Positions 1 to 7,733 of a stretch of DNA of 64,000 nt are shown piece after piece. The translations under genes and the position numbers were made by a program. Position 1 is the first letter of the stretch. Every line of letters starts with the position of its first letter. The notes beneath the pieces were generated by a model. That model was not told the origin of the DNA. It saw nothing but the letters and a program-made list of their open reading frames with translations, and ran no database searches. The stretch spans positions 62,001-126,000 of the forward strand of contig DUNN01000036.1 of assembly GCA_012839345.1 (NCBI GenBank), in the 5' to 3' direction. The DNA is from Clostridiales bacterium (GTDB lineage Bacteria; Bacillota; Clostridia; Oscillospirales; Acutalibacteraceae).

Positions 1-1
1 A

Positions 2-34
2 ATGAGCGAAGACGTTAAGGCAATTCTTGGATAA
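2..34 (+). CDS. 3' end of an upstream gene (partial)
   Basis: An open frame enters the window and stops at TAA 32-34; the visible tail reads MSEDVKAILG. It lies directly upstream of two ABC sugar permease genes, where such operons usually carry the solute-binding lipoprotein, so it may be the C terminus of that protein. This is inference from position; ten residues cannot identify a family. Confidence 0.35.
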   Translation: MSEDVKAILG

Positions 35-76
35 TCCACTCCTGCACAGCAAATACAATTGCACGCGCTGAAAACT

Positions 77-122
77 GCGGGTCGAGGAGGGCTCCTGCCC
101 GAACCGGCCCGCTGATTTTTAC
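77..122 (+). terminator. possible intercistronic terminator or attenuator
   Basis: An outer stem (77-83 with 106-112, one G-U) encloses an AGGAG/CTCCT inner stem and is followed by a short T run (116-120). It would sit between a putative binding-protein gene and the permease genes. The T tract is weak, so partial termination or RNA stabilisation is equally likely. Confidence 0.3.
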
Positions 123-230
123 AGGAAACCTGCGCACATTTTGCCGAATCCGCCCTCCGTGCGGGGCACTCAATCATTCGGTGCAAGAAGCTTGTGCGGT
201 TAATTATCAAAAAGGAGGACACGGACTGCT

Positions 231-1139
231 ATGTCAACACATGTCAAAACCGTATCGTCGAAAGGCAGAAAACGGCGCAACAACTTAATCGCTTACAGTT
301 TTATCGCACCGAATTTCATCGGATTCGCCGTATTTACTCTGGTTCCCATCCTGATGGCGGTGGGGCTGAGCTTTATGAAATGGAACGGTTCCGCCGTACA
401 GGGACCGCAGTTTGTCGGCCTGGCGAATTATGCCAAGCTGTTTACCGACAGCCGCTTTAAGCAGGCTTTCATTAATACGGTCATTTACACCGTAGCCACG
501 GTTCCGCTGACCATGATTACCTCGCTTTTGTTGGCAGTTATTTTGAACCAGAAAATCTTTGCGCGGAATTTCTTCCGTACCATCAGCTTTTTCCCTTATG
601 TGGCTTCGCTGGTTGCGGTGGCTGCAGTCTGGAACGCGCTGTTCAGCCCGGAAAAGGGCCCGGTGAACCAGGTTCTGCGTGCCATTGGCATTTCAAACCC
701 ACCCGGCTGGGCCGTCGACTCGAACTGGGCGATGGCAACCCTGATTTTGTTCAGCGTTTGGAAAAACATGGGCTATTATATGATTATGTATCTTGCGGGT
801 TTGCAGAGCATCAGCCCCGAACTTTACGAGGCTGCGGGTCTGGACGGTGCGAACACCGTGCAGAAGTTCCGCTATGTAACGCTGCCGCAGCTCGGCAATA
901 CTTCTTTCCTGGTGCTTATCATGGTAACCATCCAGTGCTTCAAGGTTTACGACGTTGTCCTCATGATTACCAACGCTGGGCCGGGTACCAAAACACTGGT
1001 GCTCGTGTTCCATATTTATAACGTCGCGTTCAAGCAGTGGGATTTGGGTTACGCAAGCGCAATTTCGATGGTGCTGTTCCTGATGGTACTCATTGTTACC
1101 ATTGTACAGTTCCGCGGCGAGAAGAAAATATCGAATTGA
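231..1139 (+). CDS. ABC sugar transporter permease, MalF/UgpA/LplB type
   Basis: This 302-residue integral membrane protein is one of the paired permeases of a carbohydrate (CUT1) ABC importer. The N-terminal tail is basic (residues 10-18) and about six hydrophobic helices follow from residue 22. The cytoplasmic EAA loop that contacts the ATPase reads YEAAGLDGANTVQKF, close to the family consensus. An AAAGGAGG ribosome site precedes the ATG at 231. It is 20 bp upstream of the MalG-type partner and shares an operon with a GH88 hydrolase and a heparinase-like lyase, so the cargo is probably an acidic oligosaccharide; that assignment is inference. No ATPase is encoded nearby, as is common when one MsmX-type ATPase serves several importers. 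Confidence 0.9.
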   Translation: MSTHVKTVSSKGRKRRNNLIAYSFIAPNFIGFAVFTLVPILMAVGLSFMKWNGSAVQGPQFVGLANYAKLFTDSRFKQAFINTVIYTVATVPLTMITSLLLAVILNQKIFARNFFRTISFFPYVASLVAVAAVWNALFSPEKGPVNQVLRAIGISNPPGWAVDSNWAMATLILFSVWKNMGYYMIMYLAGLQSISPELYEAAGLDGANTVQKFRYVTLPQLGNTSFLVLIMVTIQCFKVYDVVLMITNAGPGTKTLVLVFHIYNVAFKQWDLGYASAISMVLFLMVLIVTIVQFRGEKKISN

Positions 1140-1159
1140 CGGGAAGGGAGAAGAAATAA

Positions 1160-1984
1160 ATGGGAAAAGCCAGAACCAAAGTAATTTTATATGTGATCCT
1201 GATTTTATTAGCGTTCACGATGCTGCTTCCGTTTGTCTGGATGCTTTCCGCGTCGCTGAAGCTGAATAAGGACGTGTTTACCTTCCCGATCCAGTGGATT
1301 CCGCAGAATCCCCGTTGGGAGAACTACCAAGATATCTGGACCGTTATTCCGCTTGGCCGGTTCGTCGGCAACACGGCGATTCTGACGGTAATTGTAACGC
1401 TTCTGCAGCTTTTGACCTCCAGCTTTGCGGCTTATGCGTTTGCAAAACTGGACTTCAAGGGGAAGAACGCTCTGTTCCTCGGTTACATTTCAACCATTGC
1501 TGTGCCGTGGCAGGCCTACATGGTTCCGCAGTTCATTATGATGCGCAATACATTTCATCTGAACGATAAACTTACCGCCATTGTCTGCCTGCAGGCGTTT
1601 TCCGCCTTTGGCGTGTTCCTAATGCGGCAGTTCTACGCGGATATTCCAAACGAACTGTGCGAGGCGGCCCGCATCGATGGCCTGAACGAATACCAGATCT
1701 GGGGGAAAATCATGCTGCCGCTTTCCAAGCCGGCGCTGTCCACCCTGACGATCTTCACGTTCGTTAATACTTGGAACGACTTTTTGGGGCCATTGATCTA
1801 CCTGACCACGACGGAGAAGAAAACGCTCCAAATCGGTCTGCGTATGTTCATTTCCCAGTATTCCACGGAATACGGACTAATCATGGCGGCCTCGGTGGTT
1901 GCGTTGATTCCGGTCCTGATCGTGTTCCTGAGCCTGCAAAAGTATTTTGTGCAGGGCATTGCGACCAGCGGCTTGAAGGGTTAA
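1160..1984 (+). CDS. ABC sugar transporter permease, MalG/LplC type
   Basis: The second permease of the importer has 274 residues with about six transmembrane helices, the first at residues 8-30. Its EAA loop reads CEAARIDGLNEYQIWGKI. The C terminus ends in VQGIATSGLKG, the ending typical of MalG-type carbohydrate permeases. A GGGAAGGGAG site lies 7-8 nt before the ATG. It forms the transmembrane channel with the preceding permease. A strong hairpin follows before the GH88 gene and may lower downstream expression. Confidence 0.9.
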   Translation: MGKARTKVILYVILILLAFTMLLPFVWMLSASLKLNKDVFTFPIQWIPQNPRWENYQDIWTVIPLGRFVGNTAILTVIVTLLQLLTSSFAAYAFAKLDFKGKNALFLGYISTIAVPWQAYMVPQFIMMRNTFHLNDKLTAIVCLQAFSAFGVFLMRQFYADIPNELCEAARIDGLNEYQIWGKIMLPLSKPALSTLTIFTFVNTWNDFLGPLIYLTTTEKKTLQIGLRMFISQYSTEYGLIMAASVVALIPVLIVFLSLQKYFVQGIATSGLKG

Positions 1985-2000
1985 GAAAAAATAGTACTTT

Positions 2001-2066
2001 GGGTTGCCGGGCACGGCAGCAAGGTGGGAACGGTATTTCCCCCGCCGTTGCCCGGCAGCCCGTTTT
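2001..2066 (+). terminator. strong intercistronic hairpin (attenuator-like)
   Basis: A long stem (2001-2017 paired with about 2044-2061, few mismatches) closes a variable loop and is followed by a short T tract. It separates the permease genes from the GH88/lyase genes. It probably acts as a partial terminator or 3' stabiliser, because the downstream genes have no obvious promoter of their own. Confidence 0.55.
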
Positions 2067-2088
2067 CTGTAAATTAGGAGGAATTTGC

Positions 2089-3261
2089 ATGATGATCAAG
2101 GCTTTTCCGGGGAAACCGGAATTGACGGATTCCGAGGTGGAAGAGGCTCTGGTGCGCGCCACGGAGCAAGTGCGGCGCAATCTTCCGAAATTCACCTATG
2201 TCAGCCAGAACCACTCCAGTGTGAACGGTTTTTACCCCCCCTGCGACAACAACCAGTGGACCTGTGGATTCTGGCCGGGTGAAATCTGGCTGTCTTACGA
2301 ATACACCGGGGACGACATTTTCCGGTATGCCGCGCTGATTCAGGTGGAAAGCTTTTTGCACCGCATTGAAAATCACATCGAAGTCGACCACCACGATATG
2401 GGATTTCTCTACTCCCCGTCCTGCGTTGCGGCCTATAAGCTGACTGGGAGCGAAAAGGGCAAGAAGGCGGCTATCCTTGCGGCGGACCAGCTCATCACCC
2501 GTTTCCAGCCAAAAGGAGAGTTCCTTCAGGCGTGGGGCAAACTCGGCGCGAAGGAAAACTACCGCTACATCATCGACTGTCTGCTCAATGTGCCTTTGCT
2601 GCATTGGGCCAGCGAAGTAACCGGCGACGAAAAGTACCGCGACATCGCGCTTCGGCATACGGCTACCTGTCTGAAGTATTCCATCCGGCCCGACAATTCC
2701 ACGTACCACACCTTCTTTATGAACCCCGAAACGGGTGCTCCCGACCACGGTGCCACCTGCCAGGGCTACCGGGATGACTCCGCGTGGGCGCGCGGCCAGG
2801 CATGGGGCGTTTACGGCATGGCTTTAAGCTACCGCTACAACCGGAACCCGGCTTATCTGGACGCATTCCGCCGCGTGACGGAATTCTACCTTTCCCGTCT
2901 GCCGGAAGATTTGGTGCCATACTGGGATTTGACGTTTATGAGCGGGGAGGAGGAGCCGCGCGACTCTTCCAGTGCAAGCATTGTAGCCTGCGGCCTGCTG
3001 GAAATGGCCAAGTACGTGGAGCCGCAGGAAGCGGAAACCTACCGTACACTTGCCCGGCAGATGCTGAAAAGTTTGGCGGACTGTTACAGTGTCAAGGACC
3101 CGAAGACCTCCAACGGTCTGGTACTGCACGGCACCTACAGCAAAAAGTCTCCGTACAACACCTGCACGCCCGAAGGCGTGGATGAGTGCGTTTCGTGGGG
3201 CGATTATTTCTACATGGAGGCCCTGACCCGCCTGCACAAGGATTGGGACCTGTACTGGTAA
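2089..3261 (+). CDS. GH88 family unsaturated glucuronyl (uronyl) hydrolase
   Basis: The 390-residue protein is an (alpha/alpha)6-barrel hydrolase that removes the 4,5-unsaturated uronic acid left by polysaccharide lyases, by hydrating the double bond. Family residues are visible: HHDMGF (Asp103) and YIIDCLLN (Asp164), equivalent to the two essential aspartates of Bacillus UGL, plus the conserved region DDSAWARGQAWGVYG. There is no signal peptide, so it acts in the cytoplasm on imported oligosaccharides. TTAGGAGG precedes ATGATG; 2089 is chosen, and an in-frame extension further upstream overlaps the permease gene and is not real. The partner lyase gene follows 13 bp later. Whether the substrate comes from glycosaminoglycan or plant glucuronan cannot be read from the sequence. 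Confidence 0.88.
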   Translation: MMIKAFPGKPELTDSEVEEALVRATEQVRRNLPKFTYVSQNHSSVNGFYPPCDNNQWTCGFWPGEIWLSYEYTGDDIFRYAALIQVESFLHRIENHIEVDHHDMGFLYSPSCVAAYKLTGSEKGKKAAILAADQLITRFQPKGEFLQAWGKLGAKENYRYIIDCLLNVPLLHWASEVTGDEKYRDIALRHTATCLKYSIRPDNSTYHTFFMNPETGAPDHGATCQGYRDDSAWARGQAWGVYGMALSYRYNRNPAYLDAFRRVTEFYLSRLPEDLVPYWDLTFMSGEEEPRDSSSASIVACGLLEMAKYVEPQEAETYRTLARQMLKSLADCYSVKDPKTSNGLVLHGTYSKKSPYNTCTPEGVDECVSWGDYFYMEALTRLHKDWDLYW

Positions 3262-3274
3262 AGGAGCAAACGGT

Positions 3275-5293
3275 ATGAAGCAGGAAGTATTTTTCAAACA
3301 GGGAAAGCAATTCTTTTTTGATGACCGGGCCCGTGTGGCGGAGTATGTAAAGGCGAATTGCGCGCAGCAGGCAGAGCAGATTATTGCGGTTGCAAACGAC
3401 GTGGTAAATCAGAAGTTTCTGTTTAATCTGCGCTGGGATATGGAACGCACGTATTCCCCGGTGGTGTTTGAGGGAGATATTGATTGGCTGCACCAGCCTG
3501 GCGATGACCCGGAATGGATTTACGCCTTTAATCGGATGCGCTTCTGGATCTGCCTTGGGCAGGCATACGCCTTGACGGGAGATGAAAAGTACGCCCAGGC
3601 GTTTGCAAAGCAGCTTTGCAGCTGGGTGGATACGGTAAAAAAGGACGACCCGAAAAACCAGCTGGCATGGCGTACCATTGAAGCCGGCCTGCGTATGGAG
3701 TACTGGCTGAAAGCTATGTGCTATTTCGAAGGCAGCCCCGCCATTACGGATGAGGTGATGGAAAAGTTCCTCAACAGCATGACAGAGCATGCCGAATATA
3801 TCATGGGCGTTTACAACAGCTACAACCTGATGAGCAACTGGGGTGTGCTAGCAAACCATGGTTTGTTCCTTGCGGGTGTCATGCTGCCGTCCACGCCGCG
3901 TACGGCGGAGTACCGCGCGGAAGCGCTGCGTCGGCTCACGCAGGAAATCACGATTCAGGTTTATGAGGACGGCATGCAGTGGGAACAAAGCCCCATGTAT
4001 CATAACGAGGTAGCGCACGATTATCTTGATGTTGTGATTCTGGCCCGGCGCAACGGCATCACCTTGCCGGAGGTCCTTGAGAAGAAAACGCATGACATGT
4101 GCCTTGTTGACCTTTATGGCCAGAAGCCGGACGGCAACGAGGTTTCCATGGGCGACAGCGACGAAATTGATGTGCGCGACATTGTGAGCAAGGGCGCGTA
4201 TCTTTACCACGACGCGGAACTGAAGTGGGGCGGTTACGAGCGCTTCGATTTTGACTGCATTTGGGATCTTGGCATTGAGGCAGCGAATGAATATGCCGCG
4301 CTGGAAGCAAAGGCTCCGAAAAAAACGGCACACGCCCTGCATTCCAGCGGAAATTATTACTTCCGCAGCGACTGGGGAAGGGACGCTTCCTTCCTTCACT
4401 TCCACTGCGGCACACTGGGAGCGGGCCACGGGCATTCGGACCAGCTTCATTTCGACCTGTTCAGCCGCGGGGAGGATATCCTCATCGACGCGGGCCGTTA
4501 TACTTATGTTGATAAACCGGAACGCTACGAGTTTAAGGATTCCACCGCGCACAACACCTGTACAGTGGATGGACGGAATTTCTATGTTTGTCAGGACAGT
4601 TGGGGTTGCTCCAAGCTCAGCCGTGCGGTCAACCAGAAGTTTGCGGACTGCGGTAAATACGGTTACGCCGAAGGCGGGCACCTGGGATATTACGATTTGG
4701 AAACCGGCGGAGTGTTTGTCAACCGCCGCATCGTGACCATCGATTCCGACCTTTATGTGGTAGCGGATGAATTCTATGCAGGAAATCCCCATACTTACCG
4801 GCAGTATTTTCATTTTAACAACCTCGGTTCCGTTTCCGGCAGCGGGGACCGCTTTGTCTACAGCAGCACGAAAAACCGCGCGGAGATCTGCCTGGTTGGC
4901 AATCACCGTTCCGCGGTGCTCACCCCAACCCGCCTTTCCCGGCATTACAATCTGGCGGAAGACAATGTAACGCTTCAAACGGAATTGGCGGGCAATGGAT
5001 TTACCTCTGCCTTTACGGTCATTTCCTTGAATCCTGCAGGGGAAGGCGAACGCGTTGAGGTGGAAAAGGTGCCGGTTTACTCCAACTTTAAAGAAATTCA
5101 GTTTGAGGACCGGCTCATTGAGGCGTTGACGATTACCAAGGGTGCGCGGCGCTATACTGTGGTCGTTGCCCATCAAGAGTATGCCAGTCCGACGGACACC
5201 TTCCGTGCAGATGGCTGCACAGGCTTCGGCAACGTGGTGGTGTTCGACCGAGCGGCGGGCGAAACCACCGTGGGCAAAACGCTGGTCTGGTAG
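3275..5293 (+). CDS. heparinase II/III family polysaccharide lyase
   Basis: The 672-residue protein has the two-part layout of heparinase II/III-type lyases. An N-terminal alpha-helical toroid (about 1-350) holds NWGVLANHG and QSPMYHNEVAHDY. The C-terminal beta-sandwich holds the diagnostic GHGHSDQLHFDLF followed by DAGRYTY and the STAHNTCTVDG region. These enzymes cleave uronate-containing polysaccharides by beta-elimination and yield the unsaturated sugars that GH88 enzymes hydrolyse, which fits the adjacent gene. No signal peptide is present, so it probably acts on imported oligomers. AAAGGAG precedes the ATG. The PL family and substrate (heparan, hyaluronan, alginate-like or pectic) cannot be fixed from sequence reading alone. 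Confidence 0.85.
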   Translation: MKQEVFFKQGKQFFFDDRARVAEYVKANCAQQAEQIIAVANDVVNQKFLFNLRWDMERTYSPVVFEGDIDWLHQPGDDPEWIYAFNRMRFWICLGQAYALTGDEKYAQAFAKQLCSWVDTVKKDDPKNQLAWRTIEAGLRMEYWLKAMCYFEGSPAITDEVMEKFLNSMTEHAEYIMGVYNSYNLMSNWGVLANHGLFLAGVMLPSTPRTAEYRAEALRRLTQEITIQVYEDGMQWEQSPMYHNEVAHDYLDVVILARRNGITLPEVLEKKTHDMCLVDLYGQKPDGNEVSMGDSDEIDVRDIVSKGAYLYHDAELKWGGYERFDFDCIWDLGIEAANEYAALEAKAPKKTAHALHSSGNYYFRSDWGRDASFLHFHCGTLGAGHGHSDQLHFDLFSRGEDILIDAGRYTYVDKPERYEFKDSTAHNTCTVDGRNFYVCQDSWGCSKLSRAVNQKFADCGKYGYAEGGHLGYYDLETGGVFVNRRIVTIDSDLYVVADEFYAGNPHTYRQYFHFNNLGSVSGSGDRFVYSSTKNRAEICLVGNHRSAVLTPTRLSRHYNLAEDNVTLQTELAGNGFTSAFTVISLNPAGEGERVEVEKVPVYSNFKEIQFEDRLIEALTITKGARRYTVVVAHQEYASPTDTFRADGCTGFGNVVVFDRAAGETTVGKTLVW

Positions 5294-5357
5294 CCGACGG
5301 CGGCACCCGGCTGTAAGAAACGAGTTTGTATTTATTTGGAAAGAAATTGGAAAAACA

Positions 5358-5396
5358 AAAGCGCAGTTCAGAAGTTATTCTGAACTGCGCTTTTTC
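5358..5396 (+). terminator. intrinsic terminator of the GH88/lyase operon
   Basis: A 15-bp perfect stem (5358-5372 with 5379-5393) with a 6-nt loop runs into a T tract at 5389-5396. It closes the first sugar operon 64 bp after the lyase stop codon. Confidence 0.9.
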
Positions 5397-5554
5397 TGTA
5401 TCATCGAACACGCTCCTGCTGAGTTGGCGGACGAATACTAATATGGGTTCGACTAATTTTCACAATCCAACGGTTTGCTGCCGATTACGAAGATGAATAC
5501 AGTCATAAATATTTCCAACTTTTTAAATTTTTGGAAAAATTCGTGCTTTTTCTA

Positions 5555-5582
5555 TTGATTAATTTCTAATATTGCATATAAT
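5555..5582 (+). promoter_or_regulatory. predicted promoter of the small toxin-like gene
   Basis: TTGATT (5555-5560) and a perfect TATAAT (5577-5582) are separated by 16 nt. Transcription would start near 5589 and give an 85-nt leader before the 26-codon ORF. In that leader ACCTCC (5617-5622) is exactly complementary to GGAGGT (5662-5667) of the ribosome site and could mask it. Confidence 0.6.
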
Positions 5583-5674
5583 GAAATTTGTAAAGGGCAT
5601 GAGGGTTGTAGGTTATACCTCCAGAAGGGACTGTTCTTCGGTTGCTTAGGACTACCGGAAAGGAGGTGACTGGT

Positions 5675-5755
5675 ATGGAGATTCTCTATGCAGTATTGTT
5701 TTTGGTTGTTGCTACAGGATACATATTGGTTGTTCGGCAACAGGCAAAAAAATAA
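5675..5755 (+). CDS. 26-residue membrane peptide, candidate type I toxin (holin-like)
   Basis: The ORF encodes MEILYAVLFLVVATG then YILVVRQQAKK: one hydrophobic helix (residues 3-20) with a basic tail. It is preceded by a very strong AAAGGAGGTG ribosome site 6-7 nt before the ATG. The layout of short transmembrane peptide, consensus promoter, leader that can hide the ribosome site, and convergent antisense RNA over its 3' end is that of Firmicutes type I toxins such as TxpA/BsrG and the putative holin-like toxins. Such peptides act at the membrane. The family link is inferred from architecture; the peptide is too short for firm homology. Confidence 0.6.
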   Translation: MEILYAVLFLVVATGYILVVRQQAKK

Positions 5756-5824
5756 CCGCCCCCGGGCTAAGGAAAGCGGTTATCTGCCGACTGGGCCTTC
5801 CACGAAAGTGGAATGCCCTTTGCA
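5746..5824 (-). ncRNA. candidate antisense antitoxin RNA
   Basis: A minus-strand promoter at 5831-5859 would start a transcript near 5824. It runs back over the end of the toxin ORF and stops at an intrinsic terminator: the 8-bp stem 5752-5759 with 5776-5783, followed on the minus strand by six T (5752-5747). The predicted RNA is about 79 nt. It overlaps the toxin mRNA 3' end by about 75 nt, including the last codons, as in RatA- and SR4-type antitoxins. Confidence 0.55.
5793..5821 (+). terminator. terminator of the toxin-like mRNA
   Basis: A stem of about 11 bp (5793-5803 with 5808-5818, one mismatch) with a GAAA tetraloop is followed by a short T run. It would end the toxin transcript inside the region complementary to the antisense RNA. 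Confidence 0.5.
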
Positions 5825-5830
5825 TTAAAT

Positions 5831-5859
5831 ATTATATCTTTGGAATGCAAAAAATGCAA
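5831..5859 (-). promoter_or_regulatory. predicted promoter of the antisense RNA
   Basis: On the minus strand TTGCAT (5859-5854) and a perfect TATAAT (5836-5831) are separated by exactly 17 nt. No minus-strand gene begins nearby, so the only sensible product is the short antisense RNA. Confidence 0.55.
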
Positions 5860-5973
5860 GAAATTCAGAAAATTATGATTCAGAAAGGGAAAATTCTAGA
5901 AAGAACAGGCTGTAATATTACATGGATTCCAGCAGATACTATGCTTGAAGTCTGACTGCAAGGAGCGTTAATT

Positions 5974-6141
5974 ATGACGGACGACAAGCAAAACAAACCA
6001 TCTGTTTGGAACGGCAGCACAAATGCAGAAACAGCCGGAGAACCCATGAATCAGGCGGGAAAAACATTTGAAGATATGTTTCCCTACCTGCTCTCTGGGG
6101 AATCAGACGATTTGTCCAGTGAATTTACCGCAAAACTATAA
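5974..6141 (+). CDS. small acidic hypothetical protein (55 aa)
   Basis: An ATG at 5974 follows AAGGAG with 8-9 nt spacing. The frame gives a hydrophilic 55-residue product starting MTDDKQNKPSVWNG and ending FTAKL, with no transmembrane segment or recognisable motif. An intrinsic terminator begins at the next base after the stop, which supports a real transcription unit. The function is unknown. It sits between the toxin-like locus and the regulator genes and shares no obvious operon with either. Confidence 0.5.
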   Translation: MTDDKQNKPSVWNGSTNAETAGEPMNQAGKTFEDMFPYLLSGESDDLSSEFTAKL

Positions 6142-6179
6142 AAAGGAATCCCGCTGGGAACGGCGGGATTCCTTTTTTG
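6142..6179. terminator. bidirectional terminator
   Basis: A perfect 13-bp stem around GGAATCCCGC with a short loop is flanked by A on the left and T on the right. It can end both the small plus-strand gene and the minus-strand response-regulator transcript, whose stop lies at 6185. Confidence 0.85.
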
Positions 6180-6184
6180 AACGT

Positions 6185-7732
6185 TTATGCCAAATCCTGT
6201 GCCGCGCAGCCGGAATCCTGACCGCGTTTCTGCTCAATGTATTCGCTTGGGGTCAGACCGGTGTGCTTTTTAAAGGCCTGGCTAAAATACTGGGAATTGT
6301 CGCCGAAGCCAACCTGCTTGGCAATGGAGGAAACTTTTGTTAAACCATGTTTTGTAATCAGGTTTTCCGCTTTTTCCATACGGATTCGATTCAGATAAGC
6401 GGAGAACTTTTCGCCGGTTTCCTTATAAAACTGTTTGCTCAAATAATTCACGTTCATAAAAATGTAGTTCTCTGAAATCCATTTTAGGGAAAGGTTCGGG
6501 TCGCTCAAATGATTATTGACATAGTTCAGGGTCTGCTTTATATAATCTTTGTGCCGAAAGTCGTCTTTCATGTTTTCTGAAATCAATCGTTTCAGTTCTT
6601 GGGCTGTTCGCTCCGCAACCTCGTCCACATTGCCGCAGTCGTTGACCTCTTTAAAAAACTGGGACAGGTCATGCGGCTGCATCTGATTCGTATTCACGAT
6701 GGTCTGCACAGTCAGTTTGGAAGCCAGCGTTTTGGCAAATTCCGTATCCACCACCGAACTGAAGCATTCGGTAATGCTGTTGGAAAGATTCTGAATGTTT
6801 TCGCAGATTTCTTTCGATACCAAATCGGCGCGCTCAATAATGGAGGAGTAGTTGTAAATGCCTTTCGGGGTGTTGTTTTCGTCGATGAAATAAATCTTTT
6901 CATAACGCTGGACTTTTGGAATCAGGTTTTGGAACAGCTCTTTAATGTTCGAGAAAGTGAGCTGCTGCAACGTAGGATGCACCGCCATGCGGGGAAATTT
7001 CCAAGAAAGAATGGTTGCGTTGAATCTGGTCAGGTCGGTTGTGCTTTCTGTGTTCAGAATAAAGATGGCAGTATTTTTCACATAAATAATATTAAAACAG
7101 ATGGAAAGATTACTTTCCGTACACAGAACATTCAGCCGGTTTGTAAATTCCGTCAGATTGTGTTCCTCCAAAAAGGAAACATAGTAAAGCGCGAACATAT
7201 TGTGCTGAAATTCAAACAAGCCGGCGTAACGGGAAAGAACGTCCTCCCAGTCTGCCTTGAAGGTTAGGCTTTCCATTAGGAACTGCTTTTGAAGCACGGT
7301 TTGGAACTGGTTGGACAAAAGCTCTTTTTCATATTGAAGCTTTTTTAGGGCACGTTTTTTCATAATATCAACTTTGGCCTTTTGAATGGCGTCGATAATG
7401 CCCTTTTCATTGATGGGCTTCAGCAGATAATACTTTACCCCGTATTCCATGGCTTGTTTTGCGAATTCAAATTCTCCGAATCCGGACAGTATGATAAATT
7501 CAATGTCGGAATCGATTTCATGGACTTTTTTAATCAGATTCAGTCCATCCAGACCAGGCATCTTAATATCGGTTAAAACAATATCCGGATATTCGTCGCA
7601 GATCATGTCGAAAGTTTCGATTCCATCCTTGCACAGACCAGCTAATTCAATTCCGTAGTCTTCCCACCGAATCAACCGGCTGATAGCCTCCCGGATAATT
7701 TTTTCGTCATCCGCAATAATTAAACGTAGCAT
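6185..7732 (-). CDS. YesN-like response regulator, AraC-type DNA-binding
   Basis: The 515-residue transcription factor begins with a receiver domain (1-120): Asp8/Asp9, phospho-acceptor Asp55 in VLTDIKMPG, Ser83 and Lys105 in LLKP. A long linker follows, then two helix-turn-helix units of the AraC family at the C terminus (about 410-505; KWISENYIFMNVNYLSKQF and VGFGDNSQYFSQAFKKH). The start is set at 7732 because AGGGG lies about 9 nt upstream; the ATG at 7741 is an alternative. It overlaps the kinase stop region, so the pair is translationally coupled. YesN-type regulators control sugar ABC importers and glycoside hydrolases, and the divergent operon starting at 9746 is the likely target. 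Confidence 0.88.
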   Translation of the reverse strand: MLRLIIADDEKIIREAISRLIRWEDYGIELAGLCKDGIETFDMICDEYPDIVLTDIKMPGLDGLNLIKKVHEIDSDIEFIILSGFGEFEFAKQAMEYGVKYYLLKPINEKGIIDAIQKAKVDIMKKRALKKLQYEKELLSNQFQTVLQKQFLMESLTFKADWEDVLSRYAGLFEFQHNMFALYYVSFLEEHNLTEFTNRLNVLCTESNLSICFNIIYVKNTAIFILNTESTTDLTRFNATILSWKFPRMAVHPTLQQLTFSNIKELFQNLIPKVQRYEKIYFIDENNTPKGIYNYSSIIERADLVSKEICENIQNLSNSITECFSSVVDTEFAKTLASKLTVQTIVNTNQMQPHDLSQFFKEVNDCGNVDEVAERTAQELKRLISENMKDDFRHKDYIKQTLNYVNNHLSDPNLSLKWISENYIFMNVNYLSKQFYKETGEKFSAYLNRIRMEKAENLITKHGLTKVSSIAKQVGFGDNSQYFSQAFKKHTGLTPSEYIEQKRGQDSGCAAQDLA

Positions 7733-7733
7733 A

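Noticed and set aside
5599-5649. 16-codon frame in the toxin leader
   Set aside because: Possible ribosome site is only about 2 nt from the ATG; kept as a remark under the leader finding only.
5845-5955. 36-codon plus-strand frame starting MQKMQEIQKIM
   Set aside because: No ribosome site and it overlaps the predicted antisense promoter; composition looks random.
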